Source of the DNA: JAPSGM01 sp036258735
Lineage (GTDB): Bacteria; Chloroflexota; Limnocylindria; QHBO01
NCBI GenBank assembly: GCA_036258735.1
Contig: DATADC010000138.1
Location: forward strand, 1-11,622
Direction: 5' to 3'
Length of the DNA stretch: 11,622 nt
Positions 7,824-11,622 of this stretch are shown here, one piece after another. The position numbers and the translations under genes are program-made. Position 1 is the first letter of the stretch. Each line of letters opens with the position of its first letter. The notes under the pieces are model-generated. The model was given only the letters and a program-made list of their open reading frames with translations. It made no database searches and was not told the origin of the DNA.

Positions 7824-8876
7824 ATGACGATCGAGCGCATCACCAGCGCGGAGGTCGCCGAGGAAGAGCTTGCCCTCGAGTCGACGGTGCGGCCCCGCCG
7901 CCTGGACGAGTTCGCCGGGCAGGAGCGCGTCAAGGAGAACCTGGCGATTCTCATCGACGCCGCTCGGCAGCGCTCCGAGCCAGTCGACCACATCCTGCTC
8001 TACGGGCCGCCGGGGCTGGGAAAGACGACGCTGGCCAACATCGTGGCAGCTGAGCTCGGCGCGCAGATCCGGACGACCAGCGGCCCGGCCATCGAGCGCG
8101 CCGGAGACCTGGCGGCGGTGCTGACCAGCCTGGACAAGGGCGACGTGCTGTTCATCGACGAGATCCATCGGCTCAGCCATGTCGTCGAGGAGATCCTGTA
8201 CCCGGCCATGGAGGACTTCGCCCTGGACGTAGTGCTCGGCAAGGGTCCCGGGGCGCGGACGGTGCGGCTGCAGATCGAGCACGTGACGGTCATCGGCGCC
8301 ACCACGCGCGTGGGCTCCATCACCGGGCCGCTGCGCGACCGGTTCGGCGCCACCTACCGGCTCGACTATTACTCGACCGACGACTTGGAGCAGATCCTGA
8401 GGCGCAGTGCGAGCATCCTGGAGATCGACCTCGAGCGGGAAGCCGCCGCGACCGTCGCCCGTCGGTCACGGGGAACGCCGCGCATCGCCAACCGGCTGCT
8501 GAAGCGGGTGCGAGACTTCGCGCAGGTCCGTGGCACCGGGGACGGCATCGTGACCACCGAGCTAGCCACCCAGGCGCTCGACCTGCTGGAGATCGACGAG
8601 CGTGGCCTCGACGCCATGGACCGCCAGCTGCTGCGCGCCATGGCCGACCACCATGGCGGCGGTCCCGTGGGCCTGGCCACCATGGCCGCCACGGTCAGCG
8701 AGCCGGTCGAGACCATCGAGGACGTCATCGAGCCGTACCTCATGCAGATCGGCCTGCTGGCGCGCACCTCGCGCGGGCGGCAGCTCACCGAATCGGGATG
8801 GCGACACCTCGGCCTGACGCCGCCGGTGGCCGCTGCGGCATCGGTCCAGGCCCAGCAGGCGGGCCTGTTCGACTAG
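7824..8876 (+). CDS. ruvB: Holliday junction branch migration ATPase RuvB
   Basis: A 350-residue AAA+ motor that, with RuvA, drives branch migration of Holliday junctions in recombinational repair. Visible are the N-terminal RPRRLDEFAGQ block (23-33), Walker A GPPGLGKTT (61-69), Walker B LFIDEIHRL (109-117), sensor 1 region GATTRVGSIT (158-167) with the arginine-containing PLRDRFG (169-175), sensor 2 RGTPRIANRLLKRVRDF (216-232), and the winged-helix C-terminal domain ending in RGRQLTESGWRHLG. Length is normal for RuvB. The last residues, QAGLFD, follow a short alanine/glutamine-rich linker. RuvA and RuvC are not in the window; MocA-like and DUF2905 genes flank it. ATG 7824 is the only upstream start that agrees with the family N-terminus. 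The DUF2905 gene follows after four bases and is surely co-transcribed. Confidence 0.98.
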   Translation: MTIERITSAEVAEEELALESTVRPRRLDEFAGQERVKENLAILIDAARQRSEPVDHILLYGPPGLGKTTLANIVAAELGAQIRTTSGPAIERAGDLAAVLTSLDKGDVLFIDEIHRLSHVVEEILYPAMEDFALDVVLGKGPGARTVRLQIEHVTVIGATTRVGSITGPLRDRFGATYRLDYYSTDDLEQILRRSASILEIDLEREAAATVARRSRGTPRIANRLLKRVRDFAQVRGTGDGIVTTELATQALDLLEIDERGLDAMDRQLLRAMADHHGGGPVGLATMAATVSEPVETIEDVIEPYLMQIGLLARTSRGRQLTESGWRHLGLTPPVAAAASVQAQQAGLFD

Positions 8877-8880
8877 CCCG

Positions 8881-9096
8881 ATGTCTCCCGAGCTCGGCCG
8901 CATCCTCCTCGTCATCGGCATCCTGCTGGTGGTCGTGGGCGGGCTGGCGGCCCTGGGCGTGCGGTTGCCGTTTGGCCGGCTGCCCGGCGACATCGCCATC
9001 GAGGGCGAGCGGGGAGGGGTCTACATCCCGATCGTCTCGATGATCGTGATCTCAGTGGTTCTGACCGTCCTGCTCAACCTCTTCCTCCGGCGCTGA
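8881..9096 (+). CDS. DUF2905 family small membrane protein
   Basis: A 71-residue protein with two predicted membrane helices (about 7-28 and 50-69) around a short loop carrying LPFGRLPGDI (29-38), the hallmark of the DUF2905 family, and IEGERGGVYIPI. No catalytic residues are evident and the family's function is unknown. ATG 8881 lies four bases after the ruvB stop. In Firmicutes and Chloroflexota such small proteins are commonly encoded next to ruvB and queA, which fits this setting. The constant linkage suggests a tie to that operon, but no role should be inferred from the sequence alone. Confidence 0.9.
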   Translation: MSPELGRILLVIGILLVVVGGLAALGVRLPFGRLPGDIAIEGERGGVYIPIVSMIVISVVLTVLLNLFLRR

Positions 9097-9126
9097 AAAC
9101 GCCCGCAAGGGGCACGGCCCGCGGAG

Positions 9127-9132
9127 TACGCT
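9127..9132 (+). promoter_or_regulatory. Candidate -10 box (TACGCT) for the purine permease
   Basis: TACGCT has the TAnnnT form and recurs exactly before queA (10650). The predicted start near 9139-9140 would give a leader of about 60 bases. A small GGGC/GCCC stem (9110-9120) stands just upstream. No -35 match is seen. Confidence 0.4.
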
Positions 9133-9139
9133 GCGCACC

Positions 9140-9151
9140 GGCACCGGTGCC
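9140..9151. promoter_or_regulatory. Perfect 12-bp palindrome GGCACCGGTGCC at the predicted permease transcript start
   Basis: The palindrome begins about eight bases after the TACGCT box, where a dimeric repressor could block initiation. As RNA the first arm could also pair with GTGCCG at 9175-9180, so an RNA-level role is possible. No known regulator motif is recognised. Confidence 0.35.
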
Positions 9152-9184
9152 CAACATGGTGTCGGGCGCGCTGTGTGCCGAAGC

Positions 9185-9190
9185 GGAGGG
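9185..9190 (+). promoter_or_regulatory. Ribosome binding site (GGAGGG) deciding the permease start
   Basis: GGAGGG ends eight bases before the GTG at 9199, a good spacing. It lies inside the frame that would begin at GTG 9175, which has no ribosome site of its own; this favours 9199. Confidence 0.6.
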
Positions 9191-9198
9191 TGGCACGA

Positions 9199-10602
9199 GT
9201 GGAAGCGGGCGCAACCGAGGTACCCCGGACCGAGGCGCCGCCACGGCCCGCGCCGGCCGGCGGACTGGACTCGTACTTCAAGCTCACCGAGCGCGGCACG
9301 ACGGTGGGCCGCGAGATTCGAGCGGGCCTGGCGACCTTCATGGTCATGGCCTACATCATCTTCGTGAACGCCAACATCCTGAGTGCAACGGGCCTCGACC
9401 CGGCGGCGGTGGCCGCTGGCACGGCGCTGGTGGCGGGCGTTCTGAGCATCGCCATGGGACTCGTCGCGAACTACCCGATCGCCCTCGCTGCCGGGCTCGG
9501 CATCAACGGGGCGGTTGCTTTCGGCCTCGTGCTCAACCCCGCCACGGGGCTCAGCCCCGCCGGCGCCATGGGAGTCATCCTGCTGGAGGGACTCGTGGTG
9601 CTGCTGCTCGTGCTCGTCGGCCTGCGAGAGGCAGTCATGAACGCGGTCCCGCTCGGCCTAAAGCGGGCGATCGGCGTGGGTATCGGGCTGTTCATCCTGT
9701 TCATCGGCCTCGTCGACGCCGGGCTGATCATCAACAACCCTGACGCGGCGGGACCCGTACCCGTGGCGTTCGTGTTCCCGAACACTCCGGCCCTCGGCGT
9801 TTTCCTGTTCGGCCTGCTGATCACGATCGTGCTGTTTGTCCGGAGGGTGCCCGGCGCCCTGGTGATCAGCATCATCGTCACGGCGGTGCTGGCCTTCCTG
9901 CTGGGCGTGACCCAGGCGCCCGAGACATTCACCATCGCCCCCAACTTTTCCACGCTCGGCCAGTTCAACGTCACCGAGGTCTTCACCACGCTCGGCGTGG
10001 TCGCGGCGATCCTGACCATCTTCGCCTTCATGCTGACTGACTTCTTCGACACCATGGGGACCGCCACCGGCATCGTGGAGCAGGCAGGCCTGACCGATCC
10101 CGATGGACGCGTCCCTGGCATCGGTCGCCTGCTCCTGGTCGACTCGATCGGCGCTGCGGCCGGTGGCGCGGCCGGCGTGAGCTCCAACACCAGCTACATC
10201 GAGAGCGCCGCGGGCGTGGCGGAAGGTGGCCGCACAGGCCTTACCGCAGTGGTCGTGGGGGTGCTGTTCCTGATCGCCATCCTCGTCACGCCGCTGGCGC
10301 CGCTGATCCCCTTCGTGGCCACCGGTCCAGTGCTGGTGCTGGTGGGCTACCTGATGGCGACCCTCATCAAGGACATCGACTTCACGAATGTCGAAGAGGG
10401 CCTTCCGGCGCTGCTAACGCTGATCCTGATGCCGCTGACATTCAGCATCACCACCGGCATCGGGGCGGGGTTCATCGCCTGGGTCCTCATCAAGGTCGCG
10501 GTCGGCAAGATCGGTGACATCCACCCGCTGATGTGGATCGTGGCCATCGCCTTCGTCGTCTACTTCGCACAGGGACTGCTCCCGGGCGGCATCTTCGCCT
10601 AG
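9199..10602 (+). CDS. NCS2 (AzgA-type) purine permease
   Basis: A 467-residue polytopic inner-membrane transporter of the NCS2 family, AzgA branch, which imports adenine, guanine or hypoxanthine by proton symport. Family marks are YFKLTERGTTVGREIRAG near 26-43, MAYIIFVNANIL (50-61), DFFDTMGTATG (281-291), and the block from GVSSNTSYIESAAGVAEGG (326-344) into RTGLTAV. Long hydrophobic segments suit about 12-14 helices. The substrate loop usually written APGMGLNA reads AAGLGINGAVAF here (97-108), so the proline and the asparagine context differ from well-studied members. GTG 9199 is chosen for its ribosome site; GTG 9175 would add eight residues. It has its own candidate promoter and a hairpin behind it, so it is probably a separate unit. 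With the deaminase and hydroxylase nearby, it likely supplies purine bases. Confidence 0.93.
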   Translation: MEAGATEVPRTEAPPRPAPAGGLDSYFKLTERGTTVGREIRAGLATFMVMAYIIFVNANILSATGLDPAAVAAGTALVAGVLSIAMGLVANYPIALAAGLGINGAVAFGLVLNPATGLSPAGAMGVILLEGLVVLLLVLVGLREAVMNAVPLGLKRAIGVGIGLFILFIGLVDAGLIINNPDAAGPVPVAFVFPNTPALGVFLFGLLITIVLFVRRVPGALVISIIVTAVLAFLLGVTQAPETFTIAPNFSTLGQFNVTEVFTTLGVVAAILTIFAFMLTDFFDTMGTATGIVEQAGLTDPDGRVPGIGRLLLVDSIGAAAGGAAGVSSNTSYIESAAGVAEGGRTGLTAVVVGVLFLIAILVTPLAPLIPFVATGPVLVLVGYLMATLIKDIDFTNVEEGLPALLTLILMPLTFSITTGIGAGFIAWVLIKVAVGKIGDIHPLMWIVAIAFVVYFAQGLLPGGIFA

Positions 10603-10622
10603 CGTCGCCAGGTGCCGATGGT

Positions 10623-10647
10623 GCCCGGCCGGGCCATCCGGCCGGGC
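10623..10647 (+). terminator. Strong GC hairpin after the permease gene
   Basis: GCCCGGCCGG and CCGGCCGGGC form a perfect ten-base stem with loop GCCAT, 20 bases after the permease stop. No T-run follows. It ends three bases before the queA TACGCT box, so it may serve as a T-less terminator and occupies the place of any -35 element. Confidence 0.6.
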
Positions 10648-10649
10648 GC

Positions 10650-10655
10650 TACGCT
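10650..10655 (+). promoter_or_regulatory. Candidate -10 box (TACGCT) for queA
   Basis: Identical to the box before the permease and ten bases upstream of the queA ATG. The start would fall two to four bases before ATG. No Shine-Dalgarno sequence precedes queA, which agrees with a nearly leaderless message. Confidence 0.45.
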
Positions 10656-10665
10656 GTTGGCACCG

Positions 10666-11622
10666 ATGGAGCGACCGCGCGTCGAGCCGCGCCTGCGGGT
10701 CGAGGACTTCGATTACGACCTCCCGGAATCGGCGATCGCCCAGGTTCCGGCCGAGCCGCGCGATGCGGCGCGGCTGCTCGTCCTCGACCGCGAGGCATCG
10801 GAGCCGGGACGGCCGGCGCTGAGGCATCGCGTGTTCCGCGAGATCGGCGAGGAGCTACGCGCCGGCGACCTGTTGGTGGTCAACGACTCGCGAGTGATCC
10901 CCGCGCGCCTGGTGGCGCGCCGGGACACCGGTGGCGAGGCCGAGGTGCTGGTCCTGCGCCCGATCGACGACGGATCGGGGCGCTGGGAGGCGCTCGTGCG
11001 CCCCTCGCGCCGCATCGAGGACGGAGACCGCGTCCGGCTGCGCTCCGGCGACCGCGTCGAGGTGGGGGAGCGGCTGGGTGAGGGCACGCGGGCCGTCCGC
11101 TTCTTCCGCGACCCGCACGCCGTCATGGCGGCCGCCGGGGAGATGCCCCTCCCGCCGTACATCAAGGATCGCTCGTCGCCCCCCCAGCGCTACCAGACCG
11201 TGTATGCCCGACCGCCGGGGTCGGCGGCGGCGCCGACCGCGGGACTTCATTTCACACAGGAGCTGCTCGCCGCGCTCGAGGACAGGGGCGTTCGCCGCGC
11301 CAGCGTGACGCTCCACGTGGGGCTCGATACCTTTCGCCCGCTGGAGGGCGAATTCGTGGACGAGCACCGCATCCACCGCGAGTGGTACGAGGTGCCGCCG
11401 GCTACCAGCCGGGCGGTTGGCCGCGCCCGCGGCGGCGATGGACGCGTCGTGGCGGTCGGCACGACCAGCGTGCGCGTGCTGGAGACGGCCGCGCGCGATC
11501 GGGCCCGGAGGGGATGGACGGACCTCTACATCAGCCCGCCATATCGCTTCGCGGCCGTCGAGGCGCTGGTCACCAACTTCCACCTGCCGCGCAGCTCGCT
11601 CCTGCTGCTCGTCACCGCCTTC
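10666..11622 (+). CDS. queA: S-adenosylmethionine:tRNA ribosyltransferase-isomerase QueA (3' end outside the window)
   Basis: The first 319 residues of QueA, open to the right edge. The enzyme moves the ribosyl group of S-adenosylmethionine onto preQ1 in tRNA to form epoxyqueuosine. Family motifs are FDYDLPESAIAQVPAEPRD (15-33), LLVVNDSRVIPARL (69-82), MPLPPYIK (160-167), RYQTVYA (175-181), PTAGLHFT (190-197), LHVGLDTFRP (216-225), the HRIHREWYEVP histidine block (234-244), GTTSVRVLE (265-273), and TNFHLPRSSLLLLVTAF (303-319). Homologues are about 340-360 residues, so only the last few dozen residues are missing. The usual GLGTFRP motif reads GLDTFRP. The start at ATG 10666 follows a hairpin and a TACGCT box. 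A tgt gene often follows queA but lies outside this window. Confidence 0.96.
   Translation, partial: MERPRVEPRLRVEDFDYDLPESAIAQVPAEPRDAARLLVLDREASEPGRPALRHRVFREIGEELRAGDLLVVNDSRVIPARLVARRDTGGEAEVLVLRPIDDGSGRWEALVRPSRRIEDGDRVRLRSGDRVEVGERLGEGTRAVRFFRDPHAVMAAAGEMPLPPYIKDRSSPPQRYQTVYARPPGSAAAPTAGLHFTQELLAALEDRGVRRASVTLHVGLDTFRPLEGEFVDEHRIHREWYEVPPATSRAVGRARGGDGRVVAVGTTSVRVLETAARDRARRGWTDLYISPPYRFAAVEALVTNFHLPRSSLLLLVTAF

Noticed and set aside
9097..9198. A purine riboswitch in the permease leader
   Set aside because: The conserved core of the guanine/adenine aptamer was not found; only the palindrome and its alternative pairing are seen.

Overview
The window is GC-rich bacterial DNA, packed with genes and showing strong GC bias at third codon positions. 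No RNA gene, insertion sequence, CRISPR array or phage gene is visible. The ruvB / DUF2905 / queA neighbourhood, the GC content, and several genes that start a few bases after a TAnnnT box with no Shine-Dalgarno sequence all suit a high-GC Chloroflexota (possibly Limnocylindria-like) or an actinobacterium-like genome. This assignment is an inference; no rRNA or other marker is present to settle it.

Left part (1-7123, all minus strand, read from right to left). This is a catabolic gene train. In transcription order it holds an adenosine/adenine deaminase-type enzyme, an amidohydrolase of the N-acyl-D-amino-acid deacylase family, the three subunits of a xanthine dehydrogenase-type molybdenum hydroxylase (molybdopterin, 2Fe-2S and FAD subunits), a YdeI/OmpD-associated family protein, and the first codons of a further gene that runs off the left edge. 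Most junctions overlap or are only a few bases long. The exception is the 69-base gap before the molybdopterin subunit, which holds a hairpin and a candidate promoter.

Middle (7124-7146). Only 23 bases separate the deaminase from a divergently transcribed MobA/MocA-like nucleotidyltransferase. The latter is the kind of enzyme that makes the molybdopterin-dinucleotide cofactor needed by the hydroxylase. The promoters of the two directions must overlap here.

Right part (7147-11622, plus strand). The MocA-like gene is followed by ruvB (Holliday-junction motor), a small two-helix membrane protein of the DUF2905 family, an AzgA-type (NCS2) purine permease, and queA (queuosine synthesis), which is cut by the window end. 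The permease sits between housekeeping genes but fits the left-hand operon functionally.

Taken together, permease, deaminase, molybdenum hydroxylase and MocA-like enzyme can be read as a route for purine use: uptake of adenine or hypoxanthine, deamination to hypoxanthine, then oxidation to xanthine and urate. No uricase or later enzyme is in the window. The amidohydrolase does not fit any standard step and lacks the family's metal-ligand cysteine, so it is the least explained member. Recurrent non-coding elements (a GC-rich hairpin, then a TACGnT box, then a nearby start codon) mark the boundaries between transcription units. I see no clear evidence of a wholly new defence or mobile system.
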